From Nectonema munidae (Eukaryota; Nematomorpha; Nectonematoida; Nectonematidae), in assembly GCA_030549495.1 (NCBI GenBank), contig JAUIRK010000976.1, forward strand, positions 310,001 to 374,000: a stretch of 64,000 nt of DNA, in the 5' to 3' direction. Position 1 is the stretch's first letter. Each line of letters opens with the position of its first letter. A program made the translations under genes and the position numbers. The notes under the pieces were generated by a model. That model did no database searches. It saw only the letters and a list, made by a program, of their open reading frames with translations, and had not been told where the DNA came from. Positions 1-10,753 of the stretch are shown here, piece by piece.

Positions 1-1495
1 CTTCAGTAAGCTCACGTAATATTTCTGTTAGTGGTCCATTGTTACAAGAAAAAGCTATATCAATTGCCAATGGTTTGAAATTACCGAATTTCAAATCATT
101 AAATGGATGGTTGAGTAACTTTAAACGTTTTTATGGACTACATTCGAAAGTTATTGATGGGGAAAGTGGAAGCGTGAATCTAGGTACGTTTTTTAAGATT
201 AGTTATGTTCTCTTAAATAACAACTAATAAATTTCAGATGTTAGTCAGTGGAAAAGTCGTTTTCCGTTTATCATTGATGGAAAGCATTTACAATTTAGAC
301 GAAACAGGATTATTTTACCGAGCTTTGCCTTCTCGTACATTAAATGTTTGAGGAAAAAAAACCGGGGGGGGGAAAAAAGTAAAATCGTCTTACGGTTGTC
401 ATGATAACTAATATGGCTGGAGAGATGGAAAAACCTATCGTAATTGGGTCAGCTGCTCGACCAAGATCTTTCAAGTGAATTCAAATTGACTCTCTTCCTG
501 TCCACTATTATCACAATAAAATGCATGGATGACTTGCAAAATTTTTGTTGAAGTCTTAGAAAAACTGAATCGAAAGTTTTATCTTCAAAAAAAGCATCAC
601 TTGTTTTTGTTGACAATTGTACAAGTCACTCAAAAAACTTGAAACTCTCAAACATCAAAGTTGTTTTTTTTCGCCAAATATGACATCAATGATTCAACCT
701 TTAGATCAGGGTATCATTTACAATTTCAAACAAAATTACAGGAAACGTCTTTTAAGATCCATTTTGTGTTCAATTGAGAGAGTTTTCGATAAACAAGCAT
801 GTCACACCTTTTCAAAATAAAGAGTACAACAGTTTAAAAGTGTTTTAAAAAAAGTGGTTTTATGATAGCAGAAGAAACAGTTGACGAGGAAGAAACCGAT
901 GATTATTTTGAAGAGTTAATTGACTCCACTGCTAAAGCAGCCGATATTACAGATGTCATGGAGATACAGGATTATGTAACATTTGATAGTGCAATTAAAT
1001 CCTGTGATGATTCAAGTGATCAAAGTATTCACTTAGAAGTTGATGCCATTGAAGATGACAAAAATGAAAGCGAAGAAGATGAACAAGAAGTAAAATCCAA
1101 TTCAATCAGAACATTTTCAGAAGCGATCGATATTACAAAAAAATTAGTTTTTTGTTTAAGCAAAGGTTTGGATGAAATTTTTTCTTCTCTATCTTCAGTC
1201 GAAGCAGATTTAGAAGACCATGCTCATAGAAGTATTTTTAAACAGACAAAGATTTTGGAGTATTTTAAACGACGCGAATGTCTGTCACTAAAGTTATTTC
1301 ATCTTTTTAATGAATGGTTATTTACTTTTTAAACCTTCCGTTTTATGACCTTACCTTAAAAAAACTCTATATATCTCTTTTAAATATTAAAACTTTAAAT
1401 CAAATTTTTTTAGGCAATCTCGCTAATAGGGACACCTCACTAATATGGACATTTTTTGATGATTTTTAGGTGTCCATAATATCAAGGTTTTACTG
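1..1495 (+). mobile_element. pogo/Tigger DNA transposon, 3' part, decayed
   Basis: The window opens inside a pogo-family transposase gene. The first ORF (39-227) has the CENP-B-type helix-turn-helix, ending in a motif like NGWLSNFKRFYG. A GT-AG intron of 54 bp (184-237) follows. The DDE region then shows NLDETGLFYRALPSRT (about 288-340, reached after a frameshift), LVFVDNCTSH (about 602-630) and MIQPLDQGIIYNFKQ (about 690-735), all Tigger hallmarks. The acidic C-terminal tail is open at 862-1332. The 3' terminal inverted repeat reads inward as CAGTAAAACCTTGATATTAT and ends at 1495, followed by the TA target dinucleotide. At least two frame breaks show it is inactive. The 5' end lies outside the window. 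Confidence 0.85.
184..237 (+). other. Short spliceosomal intron in the Tigger transposase
   Basis: This 54-bp segment runs from GTACGT to TTTCAG and contains in-frame stops. Removing it joins the helix-turn-helix segment to the DDE segment. Its size matches the 50-55 bp introns of the SKI2 gene in this window. Confidence 0.55.
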
Positions 1496-2136
1496 TAGTA
1501 TTATTTGTAGAAAACTATTTGAAAGAAAGTGAAATTAGCTATGTTATTTATTTGTTTAAAAACTACATAAAATCAGTAAAAAATACTATAAAAAGTAGTA
1601 AATGTCATTAATTTTACTTATAAAGTATTAAAATTTAGAATTTTACCCTATCCCAGATTCATTTACTTCGGGGACTGGCTCTCCCAACCGTGATCCCCTC
1701 TCTGACTCCCTAAATTCCTCCCCGCAGAAGTGACATGTGGACTTATCATTTTTGAGTTTGAAAAACGATCTTAAAATGAAATAGTCAGTTAAACGGAAAA
1801 ATGACCTCCTTATTCTTCAAAATAGTAAACCCAATTGATTGTTTTCTAAACCAAAGGAGACGCGATAAGCTTTACTTGAATTAAATTCAAAATGTAACTA
1901 AAAAATAAAAATAGTTTCAAACTAACCAAGTGAGAGGTATTTAAAATTCTGATAGAACCAGATGAATCAAATTAATGCTAACAAAAACCTTGTTTAAACC
2001 CCATTTTCATTTTAATACTTCAAAAGTGGTACTGTGAACTTAAAGAAAGAATTCGAAAAGTCACATGGAGTTAGAGCATTTAGTGTTTGGTAGCATTGCG
2101 TGACTTGAGGTAAAGAAGGAATAAAAGAGGTTTTGA
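1496..2136. other. Intergenic or intronic stretch between Tigger and the L26 exon
   Basis: If the L26 gene continues, this would be its first intron on the minus strand. I searched it for the remaining L26 coding sequence and found none. The only coding-like piece is on the minus strand near 1650-1740, reading STCHFCGEEF followed by an Arg/Glu-rich stretch. It resembles short zinc-binding pieces of transposon proteins but is too short to classify. Confidence 0.4.
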
Positions 2137-2450
2137 CTTACGTTGGATGGGTGAACGCCGACGTAGACTTTATTGCTATTTATTTTATCTCTTACAACTC
2201 TCTCGATGTAGATGACATACTTTCGTCTGAAGCATCTCGCGATCTTGGAAATGCCCGGACTTTTGAAATGCCCCCTGACGATCTGCACTTCATCGCCCTT
2301 CTTGACAGGCATGCTCTTGACGTTGTGTTTGGCGCGGAGATCCTTAGAAAGAGGCGCACTCATAATTTTGCGACGTATGTGACGAGGTGCTTGGAAATGT
2401 CTTTTACGGCACTTTCTACGCGAAGAAGTCACCCTGGTATTGAATTTCAT
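2137..2450 (-). CDS. RPL26: Ribosomal protein L26 (uL24), first coding exon
   Basis: L26/uL24 is a structural protein of the large cytoplasmic ribosomal subunit near the exit tunnel. The exon opens with [20 protein letters not shown] and contains [19 protein letters not shown], a KOW-like segment [14 protein letters not shown], and [14 protein letters not shown] followed by VYVGVHPSN. These align end to end with about the first 105 residues of animal RPL26. The reading then meets a canonical donor, AAC|GTAAGT, at the point where the family continues with a Lys-rich tail. The remaining 35-40 residues must lie in a downstream (leftward) exon that I did not find in positions 1-2136, so it is probably beyond the window edge. 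The stretch [18 protein letters not shown] is divergent from usual animal sequences. A T-rich TAG acceptor (about 2465-2480) just before the ATG suggests a 5' UTR intron. Confidence 0.9.
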
Positions 2451-3185
2451 TGATTAACGGTACTTGCTATAAAAAACATAAATAGATGTTGCAGAAATGT
2501 AATAGAGCACAGATAAACAACCACAATAGCTTTTAAAAAATTGCCTTGTGAAACCTTACTTCAGAGTATGATAATAATAATAATAATAATACTTCTATAG
2601 GCGAAAAACAATGCTGATTCTTACTCTCATAGCGATCTGTCAAATATAGAAACTGATCTCTAAGTAAACCTTTACTTCTACATTTTGTATTACGAAACAC
2701 ATGATAAAGAACGCATATATTCAAAAGCCCATTGGATTAATTTAAAAAAGTATGCCTATCGAAGAGGAAGGGTTGGCCATGGTTTTACAAAAATAAATAC
2801 ATGTTTATTGATTGATTTTTCTACTTCAGTTGCCACACCAAGAAAAAACAAAACGAAATTGTTAACCTAATCCTTAAATGTAAGAGATATCATTAAGCTA
2901 CAGTAAATTTCGTTTTAAACAAACGTATGCTTTTTATGTACATTATGTTAAAAATATACAATTTATTGATCAGTAAAAGGAAAATTGCATCTTCTTCCAT
3001 TTCGGTGTTTATAATTACTTCTGATTTCGATTTATACTTAGATAATCTCATGTTTACCTCCTAGATAATCTTACAATGATTTTTATGTCTTGGCCACTGT
3101 AAGAAAATCGCTTGCAGAATGGATTTAAGGCACTGACCCCAGGGTTATCTCGAAATAAAATATTAATAAAAAAGATTAAAATCAC
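2451..3185. other. AT-rich stretch with a TAA microsatellite
   Basis: A short (TAA)n run lies at about 2570-2592. I see no other gene or repeat structure between the L26 start and the next candidate exon. The small ORFs here have no recognisable content. Confidence 0.4.
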
Positions 3186-3303
3186 CATTGGTCTTGTCTC
3201 AATGATTGAATGTTCAATTTTCTTTAGTTTTGCATGAATCTCGATGTGTTCTTTCAAAAGCAGGTCTACTTCTTTTTTTTCCAACAATTTTATTCGTTCA
3301 TTC
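3186..3303 (-). CDS. Candidate internal exon, coiled-coil-like, unidentified
   Basis: On the minus strand a good acceptor (CCTTACAG) at 3304-3310 opens a phase-2 frame beginning NERIKLLEKKEVDLLLKEH and continuing with a Lys/Glu/Ile pattern typical of a short coiled coil. It ends at ATG|GTGATT. The reading has no stop and good splice edges, but I do not recognise a family. It may belong with the 3422-3662 exon upstream, although the phases I can read do not match directly, so another exon would be needed. Confidence 0.35.
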
Positions 3304-3421
3304 CTGTAAGGAACTGTTTCCGTAAGTAACTTTGTTTGATATCGATATTTTTGAAAAAATAAAGAAATCTATTCATTTCAAAGCATGACAAGGAATTACT
3401 TGGCATTTTGAGTAAGTAATG

Positions 3422-3662
3422 GTAATCTCTATTATCGCAAACTTTCGACTAATCTCTCGGCACAATCACGGTTCGTAATAACGTCGCTGTACAAATGATG
3501 GACCCCACGTCCGACATTATAGCGAGAGCGCGTTGTAAAAGGAAATATAATTCTACCAAATGTACCTAGTATTACTGAGAAAACCCACCCGATACTTTTG
3601 AATCCATAATTCTGAAGTTTTGGCAAAAGGGATGAACTTCCTAACGCAAAACGTTTCGCACT
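3422..3662 (-). CDS. Candidate exon with one membrane-like segment, unidentified
   Basis: A strong acceptor (AATTTTCCCAG) at 3663-3673 opens a phase-0 frame SAKRFALGSSSLLPKLQNYG on the minus strand. It continues for about 78 codons and includes a hydrophobic run GWVFSVILGTFGRIIFPF and a polar C-terminal part with NVGRGVHHLYSDVITNRD. The frame ends in a stop after VESLR, with possible donors just before it. I do not recognise the protein. A short intron-split membrane protein or a chance ORF are both possible. Confidence 0.35.
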
Positions 3663-3673
3663 CTGGGAAAATT

Positions 3674-5138
3674 AGAAACGTAAAATTGAATAAATATTTA
3701 TCCATAGTTGCAAAACCAGCTAAACCCTAGGTTGCTGGGAAAGTAGGCATGAAACCGTTTATTGTTATTATTAGATCGTGTAGATAAGAAATAGATCATA
3801 AAGAGAAGATGAAGGAGGAAATTTAATTATATCGCATTTTTGAAATAAAGTAAAAACGTGAGTTCATTTTTTGCCAAGAGAAGTGCGTGCTATAATGAAT
3901 TCTGTGTTCAGAACCGCGATAAGTTGGTTGCCGAGACCTGATATAGAAAATGAGTTGTGTCTAGTACAGTGGTCGCAAAGTGGAAGGTAGCGTCCCAAAG
4001 GGGTAGTTTTGAAATTCACCAATAACAAGTACTACGCATTACATTTTTTCTCGATTCAAACAGAGGAATATTTTGTATAAACTAATGATGGACATATATT
4101 ATTAACATATAAAAATCTCCACTCACAAGAAATCTTTCTTCGCCACAAAAGTCGTTAACTCCGCTTTCTGATAGAATTAATTAAGTTGTGGTCGAAAAAT
4201 TCTCTTTACTGTATTTCTTGTTTATATTCTGGAAAATAATTTATATAAGTTGCTATAAAGTATAGAATCAAAAATTTTGAAATTCTCTTCGTGATATTAC
4301 GAAGTCGCTATAATATTTTTAATGTTTTCCACAGATTGTATGGTAGAAAATCGATGTAGTGTTGTGAATAAAATTAAAATGAATGAAAAAAGAGTATGGA
4401 TAATGTGCAGGGGTGATAACAGAATTAAGAATTAACATTTAAATTTGAAAGACAAACATCAAACTAAAGGATCATATGGAAGTCTTTGCATTTTAATTCT
4501 TTTTTATCAGTAAAGTGTATTTTCTATACCCTATAGAAAGAAATAATAACAATAATAATCGATAGACATGCATTGACTTTTCCATGAAAATAAAAAAATC
4601 CATGGGCGTTGAAGGAAGCAGAGTTAAAATCGTTGTCGTACTAAGATAATCATAATATAGTATAGCTTACATAAAAATACCAAACCACATCAAAGAAACC
4701 AAATGCCATGCTAAATATTACGATACCATACAAGAATGAACGAGAATACTAGGAGTGACATAAAACACTCATATGACTTTTACAACACACAAACAACATA
4801 ATCACAAAAAAACAGACTCACGCTTAACGCACTAACAACATTCGATCGAAACTAAGAAACTCTGACGTTTGTTTACAAACAACACTTACGCTCAGAGTGG
4901 CCTACGCTGGCCCATCTATCAGGAGATTAGTTTAAGTGAAGCTGCAAGATACATTAGTTGCAATGTGCTAACAGCTTTTCTTCTTCTAGCATACATGTGA
5001 ATTATTATATAGAGAGAAAATACAGCCAATCACCAGTACAAATTAAACATGATTGACGTTAACTTTGAAGAGTGTTTCACATTAAGGTATATTCAAACTT
5101 TTTATCTAATATAATCTAATTCATTATGTTCTATCAAG
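3674..5138. other. Gene-poor AT-rich stretch
   Basis: I find no supported coding region or tRNA. A GC-richer patch near 4850-4930 could be repeat-derived but has no termini that I can define. Confidence 0.35.
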
Positions 5139-5425
5139 GGTATAAATATGGTTTAAAAAGAGAAACGAAAACGAGTTCAACTTATATTTGCACAATAAAT
5201 TCAAAATAATGCTCAGGTAAATACTTTCTATATGCACAACCTTAAGATTATTTTGTTCCATTTAACAGGTCTTATAATTTTTAATAAATGTAAAAACAGA
5301 GCTGTAAAATATTTGTTGAACATAATCATGACATTGAAGATCCTGAAATTGAGAGCTTCAATCAAAATATCAAAAAAGAAGTAAGAGACTTATACAAAAC
5401 GAGTCCTAGAATTTATTTGTAAGAT
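5139..5425 (+). pseudogene. FLYWCH-type zinc-finger fragment (MULE-like relic?)
   Basis: Two nearby pieces follow the FLYWCH domain order. The first (about 5139-5205) reads YKYGLKRETKTSSTYIC, matching the GYKY...W/Y-C half. The second (about 5300-5390) reads SCKIFVEHNHDIEDPEIE, matching the C...HNH half. They are separated by about 100 bp that may be an intron, with GT-AG-like edges (CAG|GTAAAT at about 5217 and AACAG at about 5269). FLYWCH fingers occur in Mutator-like transposons and some host genes. I see no DDE domain nearby, so this is a fragment. Confidence 0.35.
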
Positions 5426-5775
5426 TGTTTTTAAATTTTATATATTTTAGAGACAACATTAATAAGATTTCATCTGAAAAGAGAGATTTATTAAAGTCTA
5501 GACCAGTGTTTCCCAAAGTCGGCGTCAAATGTTTTGCTCGAGACAGGGGGCGTTAGAGTCGCGCAAAGGGGCGCTGTAGAATTTTCCATATAATTATTTT
5601 TAAGCTCACGAGAACATTGAAACCCGGAATAATACATTCAACATGTGTAAGGGAGAGCTTTCACAAAAGCTTATGTATGATGTGTACTCCTCGCCACATG
5701 TTTCTGATATTTTTCGCTGACCTTTTTATTCGCCTCACGTGCACATAGCTTGCACATTATTCACAGATTTTGAAA

Positions 5776-7367
5776 ATGGCAGAAAGTTCAAAGAAAAAGT
5801 GTCGAAAGTATAACGTTGAGTATCTAAAGTTTGAGTTTATTCCATTATTAATTATGAACAACAGACCATGTGTCTCCTTCGCGAAAAGGTATTTTCAAAT
5901 GAAGCAATGAAACCACCCAGGCTTCCCGAACATTTGAACAAAATGCATTCAAACAAAGCAAATGAAAAAATTTCATATTTCAAAAACTTTCGTGAAAAAT
6001 TTAATAACCGGAATCGAATTTCATCGTTTATGACAAAAGCGTGATGATGGGCTTGTTTGTTCATACAATATTTCAAAATTGATTGCTAAATCAGGGAAAC
6101 CTCACACAATTGGAGAACAACTTATTTTACCAGCTATAGAAGAAGTTCTCAGTACTGTAGTGTATCATTCTTTTCCCAAAACTATTTTGAATTCAAATCC
6201 ACTTAGTAATAATTCAGTACAAAGAAGAATTGATGAGGCGTGCAATATTGAAGAAACTTTATGAGACGCTTAAAAGTCAACAATTCAGTTTGCAGTTTGA
6301 CGAATCTACTCTTCCAGGTAATCAAGCATGGCTTTTGGCGTATGTCCGTTTCATTAGATAAAAAAGTTTCACATTCAATAAAGTTTATGCGTTTTTCAAG
6401 AAGAAGGAAATTCCTTTGAGTAATATCGTTGCTTGTTCTACTGATGGAGCTCCAGCCTTAAAGTGAAGACAAAGGTTTCCTTGCTTTTTAAAAAAAAACA
6501 CATGCTCCCAATTGTCTCACGGTTCACTGTGTTATTCATCGCCAGCACTTAGTTGCAAAAAACTTGAATGAACGTCTTCATAAATCTCTTGATAGCATTA
6601 TATCAGCAGTGAACAAAATAAAATGTAATTCTCTCAACTCGCGATTATTTCGTCAACTTTGCAAAGACAACAATGAAGAACTTGATCGCCTTCTTTTACA
6701 CACCGAAGTACGGTGGTTATTATCAAGAGGAAATTCGTTGAAGCGGTTTTACTCTTTATTTGAGACCATCATAACTTTTCTCAGAGAAAATAAATGTGCT
6801 TCGCTAAGTGATGAGCTCATAGCTTGCAAAAGTGATGTGGCCTACTTGACAGACCAGTCACTAAAAGTGCTAAATCTGCAAGAGTCACGTAAATCTCATC
6901 AAGACAAAATCTGTTATTTGTGCATTCATTGAAAAACTCTCACTTTTCAGGCAAAATATTGGTCATGGAGAGTTATCCCAATTTTCAAATTTGAATATGC
7001 TCAAAAAAGACTTGACGTTTGATTGTCCTACAATAGATGATCTCCTTGTTTATTGTGAGCATTTGACCTTTCTATACAAAAACATTACATTTAGATATCA
7101 TGATCTTATTAATAAGACTATACCTGACTGGTTCATCAATCCTTTTCTTTATGATACAACAAATGAAACTAATTGTGAAACGCAAAAAGAATTGATTCTC
7201 GTAAAAAAATGCTTTCGAGTTGAAGCATCTCTTCAAACAATCATATCAAACCGTTTGGATTCAACCTTGCATTCCTGTAAATTTCCGAAATTATGGGAAA
7301 AAAATGTGATTTTTTTCATTGTTTTTTCTACTACGCATATGGCTGAACGCAGTGTCAGTGTTATAAC
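5776..7367 (+). pseudogene. hAT A transposase, part 1 (FAM200/ZBED-like)
   Basis: The gene begins MAESSKKKCRKYNVEYLKFE at 5776, the usual start of this transposase class. Open segments follow: 6079-6264 with IAKSGKPHTIGEQLILPA, 6564-6932 with LDRLLLHTEVRWLLSRG (the typical HTEVRWLSRG motif), and 6991-7386 with the C-terminal MAERSVSV. Between the segments the reading breaks several times. The last segment runs directly into the duplicated target GTTATAAC and continues in the same frame after the hAT B insertion. Confidence 0.8.
7360..7367. repeat. Left 8-bp target duplication of hAT B
   Basis: GTTATAAC here is identical to 9161-9168 and flanks hAT B exactly. Confidence 0.9.
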
Positions 7368-7394
7368 TAGGGCAAACAAAATTTGACCTATAAA

Positions 7395-7649
7395 TTATAA
7401 AAAAAAAATTGACCTAAAAATTATATTCTTAATTTCACATAAAAATGATGACGCAATAAAAAAAAACTTTATTATACAGTATAAAATTAATATTCTGAAG
7501 AAATAAAATAGAAAATAATGAATGACATTTTGGGGTAAAAAATTAAAAAGTTTTTTTAACATTGAAAAAGATCGTTCAACAGAGCTAGTTGTTGCAGGGC
7601 ATTTTTGTAGCTTCAGATATATGCTTGGGGATATTTCTTTGTTGGTCAT
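7395..7649 (-). pseudogene. hAT B transposase C-terminus (hAT dimerisation domain)
   Basis: The minus-strand frame contains KCPATTSSVERSFSMLKKL, the conserved hATC dimerisation signature. This shows hAT B runs opposite to hAT A. After that motif the frame becomes Phe/Leu-rich and is probably the 3' non-coding end. Confidence 0.75.
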
Positions 7650-7952
7650 TTCTACTATTCTTTTGTTGAGATAATCGCTAATTTCACAATCATCTTCTTC
7701 AAATGGTAAAGACTTCGAAATATCGTAGGCAGTCTGTATTGTGAAGGATGTCGATTCAATTTTTTCAATGATTTCAGCGAGTTTTATGTAATAAAAAGCT
7801 TATCGTTTTCAAGACTTTTTGACTAGAATGCCATCTTCATCATCAAATTCTTGTACATCCTATTGTTTTAAAGGAAGCTTTATTGCTTTTACTTTTGATT
7901 GTTGCCACTAAAATTTGAACCAATTTTTTGGAATTGATGTTATCCTCTAATG

Positions 7953-8402
7953 CAGTGGTTCCCAACCTTTTTTATCCCGTTCCCCCTTTTTCAGTCACTT
8001 TTTTACCTGTGGACCCCTACAACTGAATAGTTTGAGCCAACAAATTTAATCAACGATTTTTATGCAAAAAATGATTGTAGTCATCTTATTAAATCGTATG
8101 CTTATTCATATGAAATCAGAGAAATCGTAAAGCCTAACACAAAATGTGAATAAAAATTTTTTCCAATTAAAATATAAATTTTTCAAAAATATTGTAACTA
8201 ATAAAAAGCATATATAAACTTTCAAAATATGAAACTTTAAAAAAGGGAAGAAAATATTTATTTAAAAAAGCTCTGAATATATATATTTATATTGATTTGG
8301 AAAATAGAAGTATATTAAAGGAGATTAAGCATAAGTAGTTTGAAGTAAAATTTCCATGGACCCCTTGAAATTCTTCCATGGACCCCCGGTTGGGAACCAC
8401 CG
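7953..8402. mobile_element. hAT MITE nested in hAT B (third level)
   Basis: The ends CAGTGGTTCCCAACC and GGTTGGGAACCACCG are inverted copies. The element is flanked by perfect 8-bp duplications CTCTAATG at 7945-7952 and 8403-8410. It is 450 bp, AT-rich, with no coding capacity. The subterminal parts also pair loosely (GGACCCCTACAACTG against CATGGACCCCTTGAA). It splits the hAT B transposase frame. Confidence 0.9.
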
Positions 8403-9160
8403 CTCTAATGGTATGCAATTAACTAACCAACATTTTTCAGGATGATCGACACTGTCAATTAAAACATTAACAAAACTAAAATCTTTAACTTTGCTTTCAT
8501 CAACTAGAAAAATTTCCTTATTTTTAATATTGCCTTTGATTTTAGCCATTAATTCAAAAGAGAGATCCGAAACATGTTGCGGCTGCTAGAAACAGAAGGA
8601 AGTGAATGGCCAAGATCGATAAAAAGATCTTTCATTGAGGGATATTTGCTTCTAAGAAGCATTTAACTTCTTTTTTTTAATTTTTTGTCTACTGATTCCA
8701 AATATTTTAGAATTTCATTATTTGATGATTCAGGTAAAAAAAATTTAATTGTTTTTTACAACTTCTGTGATATTCAATAAAAAAATTCTTTCCATATTTC
8801 ACAATAACATTACAAATTTTGCCGAGTAATTCATTTGAACGGGAAACGGTGAACTCTTAAGGGTATTTTTTTACTATTAATCCAACCTCAGTAGCTTTAT
8901 CTTTAGCAATTTTAAGCATAAAAAGGTATTTACTCTGAAAAAAATAAATGTGTACTGTATTAACATCTGTCGATAGTATGAAAAAAAGATTGAATAAAAA
9001 AGATTTAAAAAAATAATGGTACTTACATGATAAAAAATAAAATGGAATCAAATGAAAAAAATGCTAACTAAAAAAATTGACTTTATTGACCCAAAAAATT
9101 TTTTTTTGTTCTTTGTAGTCAAAAACGTCTAAAACTATTTTATTGACTTTATTCGCTCTA

Positions 9161-9168
9161 GTTATAAC
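9161..9168. repeat. Right 8-bp target duplication of hAT B
   Basis: GTTATAAC, identical to 7360-7367. Confidence 0.9.
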
Positions 9169-9354
9169 ACAGCTTCTCAGCAGACAAAGAAATCGTTTGC
9201 AAATCATAAACAGAGGCGACTTAAGACTCCTTCTGAGCAGCATAGAACCAAATATCATCCAAATAAACAAACTCATCCATCGCATTCAAAAAAACATATT
9301 TATGTATCAATTTTGGAATGGGGGCGTTAGAAAAGTTTTTGAAACTTTGGTCTG
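9169..9354 (+). pseudogene. hAT A transposase, part 2 (C-terminus)
   Basis: The frame resumes directly after the duplicated target site with QLLSRQRNRLQIINRGDLRL and LLSSIEPNIIQI. This is the standard end of FAM200-like hAT transposases (LLSAKRNRL...RGDLRLLLT.I.P). It shows that the transposase was still in frame here when hAT B inserted. Confidence 0.8.
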
Positions 9355-9544
9355 ACTAGATTACTGGTGTAGACAGACGATTCTTAGAAAGATAGGGTAG
9401 AATAAAGAGAGAGCCAACACCAAAAAAGCATGAATTTATAGTACTAGAAAATATATGAAACATTTTGACGGGACTTTATTTGTACAAATAGATGAAAAAA
9501 TAAATTAAAAAGAATTTTAGTCTTTTGTGGAAATGTATTTCGTC

Positions 9545-9668
9545 ATGTAACATCTATATTGTGCCGCTTGTATAGATATATGGGGAAAATAGGCTTGATA
9601 CGGGATCGAACCCAAGACCTTGAGTTATCGAAGCGCACCATCTAACCAACTTTACTCACGCCTCTTAT
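9545..9668 (-). mobile_element. tRNA-derived SINE, family 1, copy 1
   Basis: On the minus strand the copy reads GGCGTGAGTAAAGTTGGTTA, then a B box GGGTTCGATCC and a short tail containing CAAGCGGCACAATA. A second copy lies at about 33985-34135 with the same order of motifs. Confidence 0.7.
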
Positions 9669-10147
9669 ATATATAGCAGGGTTAAATGCAAGTCTAACTG
9701 GCAGGGGTTGGTATAAGTAAACTAAACTATATTAACTCCAAAATATATGTAATTCAAATACGCTAAATTCATTAGTGATATTTATTTTTCACAAAATACA
9801 TTCTAGCTATGTCAAACCAGTAATTAAAATTGTGAGAATATATCAAAAGTAATATAAATAAACAAAACTTCATTTATTAGTCTAAAATATTAAAATTATA
9901 TTCCTGTTTTTTAAGAAAAATTTATTCCAATATTTTTATTTATCATGTCTAAATCATTGTTTTTATATTTGACTATATACTGTAAAATATGAAATTTCGC
10001 GAAAATATAACTCGTGAATATAGAAAAATAAGTGCACATATAAAGATAATTGGGAAAAATCCCGCTATGACTACCTTTTTGACTTTATTTTTATGGTTTT
10101 AATTGCGAGATGGTCTTATTTGTGAGTTTAGAGATAAATAAACCACA

Positions 10148-10497
10148 CAGTAAAACCTCGATATTAAGAGCTACAAAAGGGCATGATGTAGTGAAACAAT
10201 GTTAGAAAAGATGCTTTTTTTAAATGAGAATAGACATGCTAATCATATGTAACATACATCACATGCTTTGTCGTTTGCAAGACGACATAGCTGAGTTAGC
10301 GTGAATGAGAGATAATACACATGTGCTACTGGTCGTCGTAATATTGAAGCGCTTTCTAACAGAACAAGACTACTTAGCTTAAACTGGTCGTAATGCCGAA
10401 TTACAGGGCTAGTCGTTCTACCAAGAAAACTGGTGCGAAAAATATATGGTTAAAAGAGGGTCACAAAATAAGGGCGTCGTAAAACGAGATTTTACTG
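10148..10497. mobile_element. pogo/Tigger MITE
   Basis: The 350-bp element starts CAGTAAAACCTCGATATTAA and ends with an inverted copy, AAAACGAGATTTTACTG, followed by TA. The termini match the Tigger terminus at 1495. It has no transposase, so it is a non-autonomous relative. Confidence 0.8.
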
Positions 10498-10653
10498 TAT
10501 ATTATTATAAACATAGTGTTTTTGTGAAAAGTAAAACAGATCTGCGAAAAATCGATATTCACGAACTTCTAAAAGCTTAAATGTTCCTTTTTCCAAAGGG
10601 GGGCTTTAGTTTTAAAAGTTATTTTTAAAAAAAGGGGGAGGGGGGGGGATAAT

Positions 10654-10720
10654 TTGTCAAATGTTGGAAAAGAAAAAAAAAATGAAAAAAATAAAAAAAA
10701 AAAAAAAAAAAAAAAAGGGG

Positions 10721-10753
<33 letters not shown>

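Larger units (their letters stand above)
7368..9160 (-). mobile_element. hAT transposon B inserted in hAT A
   Basis: The element starts TAGGGCAAACAAA and ends with the inverted TAGAGCGAATAAA, a hobo/Ac-type terminus, between two perfect GTTATAAC copies. It is 1793 bp including a 450-bp MITE. On the minus strand it carries transposase pieces. One (8549 down to 8411) reads MAKIKGNIKNKEIFLVDESK and continues past the MITE. The C-terminal dimerisation motif PATTSSVERSFSMLKKL lies at about 7555-7615. The N-terminal half is eroded, so it is an internally shortened, inactive copy. Confidence 0.85.
5504..9349 (+). mobile_element. hAT transposon A (outermost of a three-level nest)
   Basis: The 5' end reads CAGTGTTTCCCAAAGTCGGC, a common hAT terminus, preceded by GTCTAGAC. 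A similar GTCTGAC follows the presumed 3' end near 9349, a degenerate 8-bp duplication. Both ends share a GGGGGCGTTAGA motif. Inside is a ZBED/FAM200-like transposase from about 5776 to 7367 that resumes at 9169-9354. It is interrupted by hAT B (7368-9160). Several frame breaks make it inactive. Confidence 0.75.

Noticed and set aside
2133-2453. 106-codon plus-strand ORF
   Set aside because: Antisense shadow of the L26 exon, with no independent homology.
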